A stretch of DNA of 49,224 bases from Oscillospiraceae bacterium (GTDB lineage: Bacteria; Bacillota_A; Clostridia; Oscillospirales; Oscillospiraceae): positions 1 through 49,224 of the forward strand of contig JAFXAV010000057.1 in NCBI GenBank assembly GCA_017516785.1. The letters are read 5' to 3'. Position 1 is the stretch's first letter; every line of letters starts with the position of its first letter. Positions 1-6,830 of this stretch are shown here, piece by piece. The position numbers were made by a program, and so were the translations under genes. Below the pieces are notes generated by a model that made no database searches, was not told the origin of the DNA, and saw only the letters and a program-made list of their open reading frames with translations.

Positions 1-1
1 G

Positions 2-352
2 GCGAAAGAATTAGAGAAGAAAAACAAAACAATTTGGTCATCTATGTGGGCAATTATGATTGTAAGTATGACCGCCTTACTTGCAGGTATTTTTCTTGCT
101 GCATTTTTGATTTCTGAAGGCGTGTGGCAGTTTGTCACGATTCTCGGCATTTGTATTGTGTTTTTGATTCCGTGCTTCTATGCTGTAAAACTTGAGGTAA
201 GCGTAGGTGCTTATAAATGCAAAAATTGCGGTTACGAAATTGTTCCCACCTATAAGGAAGCGATGATGGCTATGCACAGAGGCTTTACCCGTCACTTAAT
301 GTGTCCTAAATGCAACAAACGTACTTGGTGCAAGAAAGTATTGAAGAAGTAA
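2..352 (+). CDS. Zinc-ribbon membrane protein, 5' end outside window
   Basis: The reading frame is open to the left edge of the window, so the start probably lies upstream; the first internal ATG is at 44. The visible protein has two hydrophobic segments (roughly residues 15-37 and 42-62 from the window edge). A cytosolic tail follows with two CxxC pairs, CKNCGY and CPKCNK, the second followed by one more Cys. This is the usual look of a treble-clef or zinc-ribbon module that binds one Zn ion. No named family is recognised and no function is claimed. A hairpin terminator follows about 30 bases after the stop. Confidence 0.6.
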   Translation, partial: AKELEKKNKTIWSSMWAIMIVSMTALLAGIFLAAFLISEGVWQFVTILGICIVFLIPCFYAVKLEVSVGAYKCKNCGYEIVPTYKEAMMAMHRGFTRHLMCPKCNKRTWCKKVLKK

Positions 353-382
353 CTTCCAATTAACCCAACCAGCACCATATAC

Positions 383-417
383 AAAACAGCCAGGCTGCAT
401 GTTTGCAGCCTGGCTTT
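383..417. terminator. Bidirectional rho-independent terminator
   Basis: A perfect 12-bp stem (388-399 with 404-415) with a 4-base loop lies between two convergent genes. T-rich sequence follows on the plus side and GTTTTG on the minus side. It can serve both the zinc-ribbon gene and the amidohydrolase. Confidence 0.75.
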
Positions 418-422
418 CACTT

Positions 423-1211
423 TTATTTCAGATTCAGGAAGGTTTCCACGGTCTTGTGGGCGATCTGCTCGAACTGATCGTCCGTCAGTTTCAGTTTCCA
501 GAACCGCTCCGTTTCCGTCACCGGATCCCACAGGGGATAGTCGGTGCCGAAGGCCATCCGCTCCGCGCCGTACATATTGATGTACTTCTCTGCTACCCCC
601 TCCTCCATGAACATCATGGAGCTGGACACATCAAAGATGCAGTTTTTGTCCTTCAACCGGGTGTAGGCTTCCTCATACATGCCATATCCACCGAAATGGG
701 CCGCAATGGCATCCAGATTGGGAAACAGATCCAGCAAATGGCGCAGCCGAGCGGGATGGGAATAGTCATAGCGATGGTCACCCATGTGCAGAAGCACCGG
801 AATCTTACCGGAAATGGCCTCGTACATAGGGAAAAGCCGGGGATCATCGATTGCAAAGCGCTGGGTGTCCGGGTGCATCTTCACGCCATGAAGGCCGCTG
901 TCCAGAATATAATCCGCCTCATCGCCGATATTTTCCATCCCTGCGTGAACAGTGCCGAAACCGATGAATTCCTCATGGAGTCCGATCTGTTCCAGAATAA
1001 AGTCGTTGATATGGCGAACCCTGTCGGGCTTCACCGCCACAGGTAGAATCACAAACTGGTCAATGCCCGCCTCTTTGCCGCGGCTGAGGAGCATGGAAAC
1101 GGTGCCGTTCATGCCCGCGCCGCCAATGTGATAGAAATCCTTGATGCTGTCGGTGGCTTTCTGGGCAATGGGGTCAGGATATACATGGGTGTGGATGTCG
1201 ATGAGATGCAT
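423..1211 (-). CDS. Amidohydrolase family metal-dependent hydrolase (TIM barrel)
   Basis: A 262-aa protein of the amidohydrolase-2 type (ACMSD/TatD-like TIM barrel). Metal-site motifs are visible in order: DIHTH (HxH) at residues 4-8, LLHMGDH at the middle strand, AAHFGGYG, and FGTDYPLWDP, which carries the catalytic Asp near the C-terminus. The start at 1211 is chosen because MHLIDIHTH is the family N-terminus and a GAGGC ribosome site lies just upstream; an upstream in-frame start at 1250 would add 13 unrelated residues. The substrate cannot be told. Members are decarboxylases or hydrolases of small carboxylates. It is a stand-alone gene, convergent with its left neighbour. Confidence 0.88.
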   Translation of the reverse strand: MHLIDIHTHVYPDPIAQKATDSIKDFYHIGGAGMNGTVSMLLSRGKEAGIDQFVILPVAVKPDRVRHINDFILEQIGLHEEFIGFGTVHAGMENIGDEADYILDSGLHGVKMHPDTQRFAIDDPRLFPMYEAISGKIPVLLHMGDHRYDYSHPARLRHLLDLFPNLDAIAAHFGGYGMYEEAYTRLKDKNCIFDVSSSMMFMEEGVAEKYINMYGAERMAFGTDYPLWDPVTETERFWKLKLTDDQFEQIAHKTVETFLNLK

Positions 1212-1405
1212 AAGCTTGCCTCGGTTCTGCTTTTGTATTTTTATACACATATTATACCATACAGATCCAAAAATTCAAGCTGACCACTCCCCCAATCTTC
1301 CCTTGCCGTCGGGCATCTTTTTTGGTAAAACCACAAAATAAAGGGTATGGAAAATTTTGGATATCTGTGCTATCATATTGGAAAAAACATTGGGAGGATC
1401 ACTCT

Positions 1406-1915
1406 GTGAAAATCGAAACCGAAAGACTGATTATTACCGAATTCACCATGGATATGGCTGAGGCCGTCCATCTGAATTCTCTGGACGAAGACAACCGCCG
1501 TTTTGTCCCTGATGAAGTATTTGAAACCGTGGAGGAAGCTGCCGATACTGTGGGTTTCCTGATGGGGGTCTATGAAAACGGAGATGGCCCCCTGGTCTAC
1601 CCGGTGCTTCTGAAGGACGGCACTTACATCGGCTATGTCCAGGCTGTTCCCTTTGACGACAGCACCTGGGAGGTGGGCTACCACATCGGCGCAAGGTACA
1701 CCAAAAACGGCTATGCCACCGAAGCCGTCAAGGCATTCCTGCCTGTGATCATGCCAAAGCTGGGTCTCCAGCAAATTGCAGGTATCTGTCTTGCAGACAA
1801 CAAGGCTTCCGCAAAGGTTATGCAGCGCTGCGGATTCCGGAAACTGTATGAAGGCATCGGCCCCTATCAGGGCGCCCAGCGGCCCATCTGCAGATTTACC
1901 TACGAACTGCTTTAA
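1406..1915 (+). CDS. GNAT family N-acetyltransferase (RimJ/RimL-like)
   Basis: A 169-aa protein beginning IETERLIITEFTMDMAEAV, the typical strand-1 opening of RimJ/RimL-type acetyltransferases. The acetyl-CoA loop region is around GYHIGARYTKNGYATEAVKA, and the C-terminal part ASAKVMQRCGFRKLYEG matches the family. The start is a GTG at 1406 with GGGAGG seven bases upstream; a frame start at 1322 would add 28 unlike residues. The acceptor is unknown: it could be a protein N-terminus, an amino acid or an antibiotic. The stop is followed by about 320 bases of non-coding sequence that opens the repeat array. Confidence 0.88.
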   Translation: MKIETERLIITEFTMDMAEAVHLNSLDEDNRRFVPDEVFETVEEAADTVGFLMGVYENGDGPLVYPVLLKDGTYIGYVQAVPFDDSTWEVGYHIGARYTKNGYATEAVKAFLPVIMPKLGLQQIAGICLADNKASAKVMQRCGFRKLYEGIGPYQGAQRPICRFTYELL

Positions 1916-2032
1916 GTAAACACACCTAACGCAGGATGTAACTTCCGTGCGGGAATTTACATCGAATCGGGCATGTGGTATTCTGAACAATATCCTTTTG
2001 AAGTAATGGCATCCATCATGCAGGAAATAATC

Positions 2033-2062
2033 AAAAGCGGGCCTTGTAAAAAGCCCGCTTTT
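2033..2062. terminator. Hairpin terminator next to spoVAC-tail copy 1
   Basis: AAAAGCGGGC pairs with GCCCGCTTTT around a 10-base loop, with A/T tracts on both sides, so it could work in both directions. It sits about 5 bases from repeat copy 1. Full-length spoVAC and repeat copies 3 and 4 also have a hairpin beside the repeat. Confidence 0.75.
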
Positions 2063-2067
2063 ATACA

Positions 2068-2142
2068 TCATTGTCCAAATCCACAAATAAACCCTTCTGC
2101 GTACGTCCAGTTAGGACCCATATATTCGTGTTCTATTAGGGC
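2068..2142 (-). repeat. spoVAC 3'-end repeat, copy 1 (internally deleted)
   Basis: On the minus strand this starts with the shared unit GTCCTAAC-like/17 bases/GTCCTAAC and then jumps almost directly to the last codons of the SpoVAC tail (WIWTM). About 100 bases of the middle are missing compared with copies 3 and 4. It marks the left border of the DUF4375 cassette. Nothing else is seen between 1916 and 2180 apart from the neighbouring terminator. Confidence 0.8.
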
Positions 2143-2181
2143 CCATTCTTCCGTCTTGTGATGAAATGGTACTTCTCGTCG

Positions 2182-2210
2182 TTGCGAATTCTATCAGTAT
2201 TTGATATACT
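2182..2210 (+). promoter_or_regulatory. Sigma-A type promoter of the DUF4375 gene
   Basis: TTGCGA, a 17-base spacer and TATACT. It lies inside the longest possible reading frame of the next gene, so the real start must be downstream of it. Confidence 0.6.
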
Positions 2211-2241
2211 ACTGCTAATCAAGCAGAGCGTGGTGATATCG

Positions 2242-3210
2242 GTGGAAATAAATCAGCAGTTGAAAATCTATGATCACTTTCGAAGCGAATACGAGCAGCT
2301 TAAGCAACAGTATTCAACTTCAAAATCACCACAGGATTTGGTAGCCGGAATACGACGCTTAGCCGGTATACCGGACTACCGCCCATTTGCTCGTTTTTTA
2401 TTTTTCCTCGGGAATTCTTACATGGAAAGCGGTGACTTTGAGGCAGGTGTTGCCTGCATGAAAAGTACCGTAGCGTGCTTTTCTTATATGGATCACTATG
2501 GGGTATTCTACCTTCGCATGGCACAGTATCACATAGAAAACGGAAATACAAAGGCAGGCATCAATTACCTAGTATGGCTTTGTACAGAAGTGGCGGATTT
2601 TAAGAATCAGCTTGCGATGTACAATCTGACAGAAATTTGGGAGAAATATAAACCTCTCGTCGCTGATAAAGCGGCAGAACCAGCTGTTGATAAAGTACAG
2701 AAACCCATTACCAGCATTCCAACTCCCCACCCGAAGCATCCCAGCGAATGCAGTCAAACCATTGAGCAGGTTTTGTCTTTGCCGGAAGTGGAAGTACTTT
2801 CTGCTCTTTCTACCCATTTGGGAGAAATGACGGCAAATGGGGCTGTTCTGAATCGTCTTAATAAATGGGAGCGTAATTTTTACTACGCAGATGAAATATG
2901 TATGGAGGTCAACTCCGGCGGATTCCAAGGATATCTGTACTATCATGGCACCCACTTCGCAAAAGCTTGCCAGGCCTTTGGGCAGATTGGCGCAGAACAG
3001 ATGCTCCGACTCATGGATCGAATCCCACGCAAATTCCCTCGTAGCCGTGTTCCCAAATCGGAGACGGCCATCCAGAATGTATTGGATCGCATGGAAGATG
3101 ATGGAATCAATTTTGATGATGAAGATGAAATCTACTATTCTTCCGCGCAGAGAGAATTATTGGTGTGTCTATTGTCCTATGTAAAAGGTAATGCAAGGCA
3201 CTTCCGATAA
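2242..3210 (+). CDS. DUF4375 (DMP19-like) domain protein
   Basis: About 322 aa. The N-terminal half (roughly 1-170) is helical and repeats a pattern of short helices, suggestive of TPR-like repeats (for example FFLGNSYMESGDFEAGVACM). A Pro-rich linker follows, and the last 130 residues carry the DUF4375/DMP19 signature EVNSGGFQGYLYYHGTHF. The start is uncertain. The frame opens at 2158, but a good promoter at 2182-2210 lies inside it, so GTG at 2242 (or 2233) is preferred. The role of DUF4375 proteins is not established; many sit in accessory or immunity loci. It is cargo of the first spoVAC-tail cassette. Confidence 0.65.
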   Translation: MEINQQLKIYDHFRSEYEQLKQQYSTSKSPQDLVAGIRRLAGIPDYRPFARFLFFLGNSYMESGDFEAGVACMKSTVACFSYMDHYGVFYLRMAQYHIENGNTKAGINYLVWLCTEVADFKNQLAMYNLTEIWEKYKPLVADKAAEPAVDKVQKPITSIPTPHPKHPSECSQTIEQVLSLPEVEVLSALSTHLGEMTANGAVLNRLNKWERNFYYADEICMEVNSGGFQGYLYYHGTHFAKACQAFGQIGAEQMLRLMDRIPRKFPRSRVPKSETAIQNVLDRMEDDGINFDDEDEIYYSSAQRELLVCLLSYVKGNARHFR

Positions 3211-3223
3211 ACGAGGGTAGTGA

Positions 3224-3372
3224 ATGAACAAACAACCAAAACGCAAATCGATTCGCATCAAGGATTACGATTATTCTACCCCTGGAGCATATTTCATCAC
3301 AGTCTGCACCACAAACAGAGAGAAAATTTTCTGGAATATCGTAGGGGCGGATATCAACCGCCCGATAGCATT
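3224..3372 (+). pseudogene. Truncated RAYT (REP-associated tyrosine transposase)
   Basis: An ATG at 3224 starts a Y1-transposase N-terminus: RKSIRIKDYDYSTPGAYFIT followed by VCTTNREKIFWNIVGAD. This is the conserved opening of TnpA_REP/RAYT proteins. After about 48 codons homology stops and the frame runs into repeat copy 2, so the HUH and catalytic Tyr regions are gone. A GGGCGG-loop-CCGCCC hairpin (about 3346-3364) lies within the remnant. The cut is exactly at the spoVAC-tail repeat, so insertion of, or recombination at, the repeat probably destroyed the gene. Confidence 0.75.
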
Positions 3373-3503
3373 GTCCAAATCCAACAAATCAATCCATATA
3401 CCACACTTGCACTCACACCATACACGATCACCGGCCCCGCTATTGTAAACATCTTCGCACCGACGCCCAGGATGAATCCCTCTGCTTGTGTACAGTTAGG
3501 ACT
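3368..3503 (-). repeat. spoVAC 3'-end repeat, copy 2
   Basis: Read on the minus strand it encodes the SpoVAC-like C-terminus (FTIAGP.IVYGVSA pattern) and shares its end CATTGTCCAAATCC (plus strand) with copies 1 and 3. It retains only one GTCCTAA unit and ends abruptly at 3503. The stop and terminator seen at the other copies are replaced by the RAYT remnant. Confidence 0.85.
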
Positions 3504-3642
3504 CAGTAAATTTTGTCAAAATGACTCAAGTTCTTTTGAAACAAGTCGAACGAGAAGAATATGGATGTTTTTTTCAAAATGTCCGCTCGTTTGCGAACAC
3601 TTGCGCAAGCAAATCCCGGAGTCGGTCATTTCCGACATGATA

Positions 3643-3954
3643 TTATGGCAGATATTCAATGCGAACAGTAATCTCACCATACATTCGCTCCGCTCTTAGA
3701 AACACAGCACAAATCTTATCAACATAATTGGTAAACTTCTTGTCCTGTTCGTGTGGAATGTTTGTGTAGCAGTACGGACGAATAATTGTAAAATCATTTC
3801 CGTAGTAGGGCAATCCGGTCAATATATCCCAGATAGCATAAAGATTCTCTCCATACCAATCTTCCCACTTCATTTTGGTACGCATTTCAAGAAATACTTC
3901 GCCCAGATATTTGCATTTCGAAAAATCAAGAGTAACAGAGATCGTTTCTTCCAT
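3643..3954 (-). CDS. Barstar family ribonuclease inhibitor (antitoxin)
   Basis: 103 aa. The barstar core WYGENLYAIWDILTG is clear and corresponds to the barnase-binding helix of barstar. Barstar Asp39 is kept (D43 here), but the position of Asp35 is Tyr39, so part of the interface has changed. The start at 3954 has a near-perfect AAGGAGG. That site overlaps the stop of the upstream barnase gene, so the pair is probably translationally coupled. The protein neutralises its cognate RNase in the cytosol. Neighbouring genes are unrelated cassettes. Confidence 0.92.
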   Translation of the reverse strand: MEETISVTLDFSKCKYLGEVFLEMRTKMKWEDWYGENLYAIWDILTGLPYYGNDFTIIRPYCYTNIPHEQDKKFTNYVDKICAVFLRAERMYGEITVRIEYLP

Positions 3955-3964
3955 GTTAACCTCC

Positions 3965-4561
3965 TTAGATAATCTCATAGAATGTTCTGCAATGATCGTA
4001 GGAAACAAACACCAGACCATCGTTCGAGAACAATATCCGATGACTATTCCGTCTTCCGGAATAATAGTTTATATCTGCCTCATACCATATCCTTCCAGGT
4101 GCTGATGGCAGTAATCCATCTTCATTTAAGTATATACCACCAAAGAGCATTTTTCCAGGGGCATATTTTGCAAGGGGTTTACTGGATTTCCAACCGAGCG
4201 CTATCGCCTCCGCTCTTGAAATATAATAATCAGGAAGTTTTCCCTGTGCAAAGAGTATATAGTCCGCACCGTTTTCTCCATCCTTGGTCGCTTCACCGTG
4301 TTCTACGGCTTTCATTGCTTCTATCACACATCTGCAGAAAGGGTGGAGCGGAGGTTCCTGTGGTATATATTCATCCATCCGATATACCTTCCCGTGATGG
4401 TTCATGCAATCCGTACAGGTCTTGAAATCAATGGTAGCTTTCCAGTGTTTCCATCGATTACTGACTGTCGTCTTTGGAATAAAAATATCCAACAATCCTT
4501 TTGCCAGAATGTAAGCCGCGCTTCTTTGAATAATGCAGCCTACTGTTTTCTTAACGATCAT
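3965..4561 (-). CDS. MuF-type domain fused to barnase-like RNase toxin
   Basis: 198 aa. Residues 45-80 form a zinc-binding module of phage minor head (MuF/SPP1 gp7) proteins: C49, C52, the HGKVY box, H73, C76, C78 (HPFCRC). Residues 98-198 are a barnase/T1-class guanyl-preferring RNase. Conserved are K108, the general base E161 in WYEADINYYSG, R171, R175 and the acid H190 in YDHCRTF. The residue matching barnase Arg59 is not Arg. The start has GGGAGG upstream. No signal peptide is seen, only a weakly hydrophobic N-terminus (residues 8-28). Barstar follows 10 bases downstream. The MuF part suggests descent from a phage or polymorphic toxin; only the end of a MuF domain is present. The family function is RNA cleavage; the delivery route is unknown. 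Confidence 0.9.
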   Translation of the reverse strand: MIVKKTVGCIIQRSAAYILAKGLLDIFIPKTTVSNRWKHWKATIDFKTCTDCMNHHGKVYRMDEYIPQEPPLHPFCRCVIEAMKAVEHGEATKDGENGADYILFAQGKLPDYYISRAEAIALGWKSSKPLAKYAPGKMLFGGIYLNEDGLLPSAPGRIWYEADINYYSGRRNSHRILFSNDGLVFVSYDHCRTFYEII

Positions 4562-4674
4562 ATTTTGAGCCTCCCAATATTTTTGCTTTATCTACCCATA
4601 ATTCCAAGTCGCTTGATGGTTGCATCTGAATGTGCAACTTTTTGTTCTATCACCTCCAAATTATCTAAATAATC

Positions 4675-4713
4675 AAAAAGAGCTGCTCCTCATACTGAGA
4701 AGCAGCTCTTTTT
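4675..4713. terminator. Bidirectional terminator abutting repeat copy 3
   Basis: AGAGCTGCT pairs with AGCAGCTCT, with five or more A before and T after. It touches the stop codon of the spoVAC tail in copy 3 and separates it from the barnase cassette. Confidence 0.8.
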
Positions 4714-4878
4714 CACGTCATTGTCCAAATCCAATAGATGAATCCATATATTACGCTTGCAGATACCCCGTACACGATAACAGGCCCTGCGATGGTAAAC
4801 ATTTTTGCACCCACACCCAGGATGAAGCCCTCTGCTGGTGTCAACTTAGGACCCATATATTCGTGTTCTGTTAGGACC
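4713..4878 (-). repeat. spoVAC 3'-end repeat, copy 3 (complete)
   Basis: On the minus strand it opens with GTCCTAAC, 17 bases and a second GTCCTAA, encoding LTEHEYMGP in frame. It then carries the SpoVAC-like tail EGFILGVGAKMFTIAGP and onwards to YWIWTMT and a stop. The frame of the SpoVAC tail is intact, but there is no SpoVAC N-terminus and no evident ribosome site. It forms the border between the barnase and TrkA-C cassettes. Confidence 0.9.
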
Positions 4879-4910
4879 AAACTTTCTCCACTTGTCAAAT
4901 TCTGACGGTT

Positions 4911-4931
4911 GTGATATATATTATATATCAC
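4911..4931 (+). promoter_or_regulatory. 21-bp perfect palindrome, likely operator
   Basis: GTGATATATA-T-TATATATCAC is a perfect 10-bp inverted repeat with a one-base centre, ending a few bases before the AAGGAG ribosome site of the TrkA-C gene. Its place suggests a repressor site covering the transcription start. The cognate regulator is not in the window. Confidence 0.55.
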
Positions 4932-4950
4932 CATAAGGAGTGTGATAATT

Positions 4951-5637
4951 ATGATTGGTGCCATGATTATGTTTGTCCTGCTGGTCATATTCTACATCAT
5001 CATTTCCGATATCATTACGGTTTTCTTCCGTCTGACGGGTATGACCGAAGAACGCGCCAGATTTCAGGTCATCTCCTTGCTGACAAACTCCGGTTTTACC
5101 ACCCAGGAAAGTGAAGCCGTGGTCAACTCCACCATGCGGCGAAGACTCGCCACCGGTACCATGCTGTTCGGTTACTGCTTTACCGTCACCATATTGTCTG
5201 CCACATTCAATGTGTTTATGAACCTGAGCAAAACAGAACTCAGTTCCATCCTGGTGGCTTTTCCTATGCTAATTATGGTTCTGGTAACATTCATGTTCCT
5301 GCGCAGGGCCTCCTTTTTCAAGCGGCGCTTTGATCATGTCATCGAATCTCTTGCAAATCAAATTATGTTTGGCAGGAACACCAACCAGCTGCTGCTTGTG
5401 GAAGAATACGGAGAAATGGTTCTGGCTCACATTTATCTTCATACCGTCCCGGACATTCTGAAGGATACCACCCTTGGAAACGCAAATCTGGCTGCCAAAT
5501 ACCAGTTGGCTGTCATGATTGTCAAGCCAAAGAAAGGTGAAGCTTATCAGGCTCATGCCGATACAGTTCTCCAGACCCATGATACCGTTATGGTACTGGG
5601 TAAACGAAAAAACATTCGTACAGTTTTCGAAAAATAA
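4951..5637 (+). CDS. Membrane protein with TrkA C-terminal (RCK_C) domain
   Basis: About 228 aa. There are three hydrophobic segments (roughly residues 3-28, 68-92, 95-115). The segment GMTEERARFQVISLLTNSGF between the first two is typical of this small family. The C-terminal 90 residues resemble the RCK_C/TrkA_C fold that binds nucleotides in K+ transport systems (AVMIVKPKKGEAYQAHADTV, then MVLGKR). The ATG at 4951 is preferred over GTG at 4942 because AAGGAG (4935-4940) is too close to the GTG. It is the sole gene of its cassette, preceded by a palindrome and followed by a strong terminator. It probably senses or regulates ion flux; the substrate is unknown. Confidence 0.8.
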   Translation: MIGAMIMFVLLVIFYIIISDIITVFFRLTGMTEERARFQVISLLTNSGFTTQESEAVVNSTMRRRLATGTMLFGYCFTVTILSATFNVFMNLSKTELSSILVAFPMLIMVLVTFMFLRRASFFKRRFDHVIESLANQIMFGRNTNQLLLVEEYGEMVLAHIYLHTVPDILKDTTLGNANLAAKYQLAVMIVKPKKGEAYQAHADTVLQTHDTVMVLGKRKNIRTVFEK

Positions 5638-5662
5638 GCAATCTCGCGGTTCAAAATTTGAG

Positions 5663-5694
5663 CGGCTGCACCCATTGGGGTGCAGCCGTTTTTA
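5663..5694 (+). terminator. Strong terminator after TrkA-C gene, overlapping repeat copy 4
   Basis: An 11-bp stem CGGCTGCACCC/GGGTGCAGCCG with a 4-base loop and TTTTTATT. The T tract overlaps the stop codon of the spoVAC tail read from the other strand. Confidence 0.9.
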
Positions 5695-5860
5695 TTTCAG
5701 AACTGTCCATAACCAATATACAAAACCGTAAATCACCGATGCGCTCACACCATACACAATCACCGGCCCGGCGATGGTAAACATTTTCGCGCCGACGCCC
5801 AGGATGAAGCCCTCTGCTTGTGTCCAGTTAGGACCCATATATTCGTGTTCTGTTAGGACT
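5692..5860 (-). repeat. spoVAC 3'-end repeat, copy 4 (complete)
   Basis: It has the same build as copy 3: paired GTCCTAAC units 17 bases apart (AGAACACGAATATATGG between them), LTEHEYMGPNWTQA in frame, then the SpoVAC-like tail to YWLWTVLK and stop. It differs from the host spoVAC tail at many third positions and at residues GVGAK versus GTAAK. It was therefore not freshly copied from the resident gene. Confidence 0.9.
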
Positions 5861-5942
5861 AAAAACAAGGAAAGGCCCTCGAATATTATGGGTTTACAGC
5901 AACATGAAAAAGTAGTATTATTGGAGAAAAGGAGGGGTTGAT

Positions 5943-6779
5943 ATGAAGCCTTTTTTAGGAATTGACTTAACAACTAACAAGAAGAACGACCAGCTGAATG
6001 GCAATGTTTTTCTGGCAGCCAAACCATCTTTGGCATTATCACAAGTATTGGACCAGTCCCATAAAAATGTGGACGAAACGGTTGCACAAGCAAAACTTCC
6101 AATAATTATTCGAATCGTTCAGTTTCTCTGCGGTATCACTGCTGCACTCCTCTTCAGTGGCATATTGAAAGCCGATGTTTCCCTTGCTGAAGGATATCAC
6201 AATGCTCCTTGGATTTATTGGACTTTTGGAATTTGTCTCATTATTTGGCTTGTGTTGAAACTATTGAGCCGCCAAAAAGAAAAAATGGTGCTGAGTGCAG
6301 ATGAAAACGCACAGGTATTTTCCCATTGGGAAAATACCACTGACGCCGTTTTTGCAGAGCTTTCCGTTCCTACCGATGCTAAAGAGGTGGATGTACTGTC
6401 CTTCTTCTATAAAATGAATGATGGAAATATCAAAGTCTGTGAAAAAGGAATGCAGGTAACACAGTATTTCAATCCCATATTCAAGATTTTTTCTGATTCT
6501 GAATATCTCTACCTTGCCAATTTAGAAGGGAAATATGCCTTTCCGCTGTCCTCTGTCATGGGAATCCGAACAGTAAAAAAACATATTCGTATTGCCGGGT
6601 GGAACAAAGATATACCATACAATAAAGGCATATATAAGCAATACAAGCTCACTATCGACAATTATGGATGTATCCATTGTAAGAGTTATCATATTTTGGA
6701 GCTGAATCACAATGGTGAGATATGGGGCATTTATTTCCCAAGCTATGAATTGCCTGTTATTGAGGAAATTACAAAATAA
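5943..6779 (+). CDS. Hypothetical two-TM membrane protein
   Basis: 278 aa, not recognised. A cytosolic N-terminus of about 55 residues is followed by two hydrophobic helices (IVQFLCGITAALLFSGIL at about 59-76, WIYWTFGICLIIWLVLKLL at about 91-109). A soluble domain of about 165 residues ends the protein; its alternating strands resemble a bacterial PH-like or YcxB-like fold, but this is only an impression. The start ATG is preceded by AAGGAGGGG. Codon use is AT-richer than the core genes. It is the single cargo gene between repeat copy 4 and spoVAC, convergent with spoVAC and sharing its terminator. Confidence 0.7.
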   Translation: MKPFLGIDLTTNKKNDQLNGNVFLAAKPSLALSQVLDQSHKNVDETVAQAKLPIIIRIVQFLCGITAALLFSGILKADVSLAEGYHNAPWIYWTFGICLIIWLVLKLLSRQKEKMVLSADENAQVFSHWENTTDAVFAELSVPTDAKEVDVLSFFYKMNDGNIKVCEKGMQVTQYFNPIFKIFSDSEYLYLANLEGKYAFPLSSVMGIRTVKKHIRIAGWNKDIPYNKGIYKQYKLTIDNYGCIHCKSYHILELNHNGEIWGIYFPSYELPVIEEITK

Positions 6780-6796
6780 AGGTTCTGGAACACGAT

Positions 6797-6828
6797 AAAA
6801 AGGCTTGCCGTTCGGCAAGCCTTTTTTA
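6797..6828. terminator. Bidirectional terminator between cassette gene and spoVAC
   Basis: AGGCTTGCCG/CGGCAAGCCT stem with AAAAA before and TTTTTT after, two bases from the spoVAC stop codon. Confidence 0.9.
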
Positions 6829-6830
6829 CA

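Noticed and set aside
4713..5973. Real small proteins encoded by the spoVAC-tail copies (about 91-93 codons)
   Set aside because: The frames have no ribosome site, their first halves differ and overlap promoters of neighbouring genes, and only the repeated tail is conserved; they are better described as repeats.
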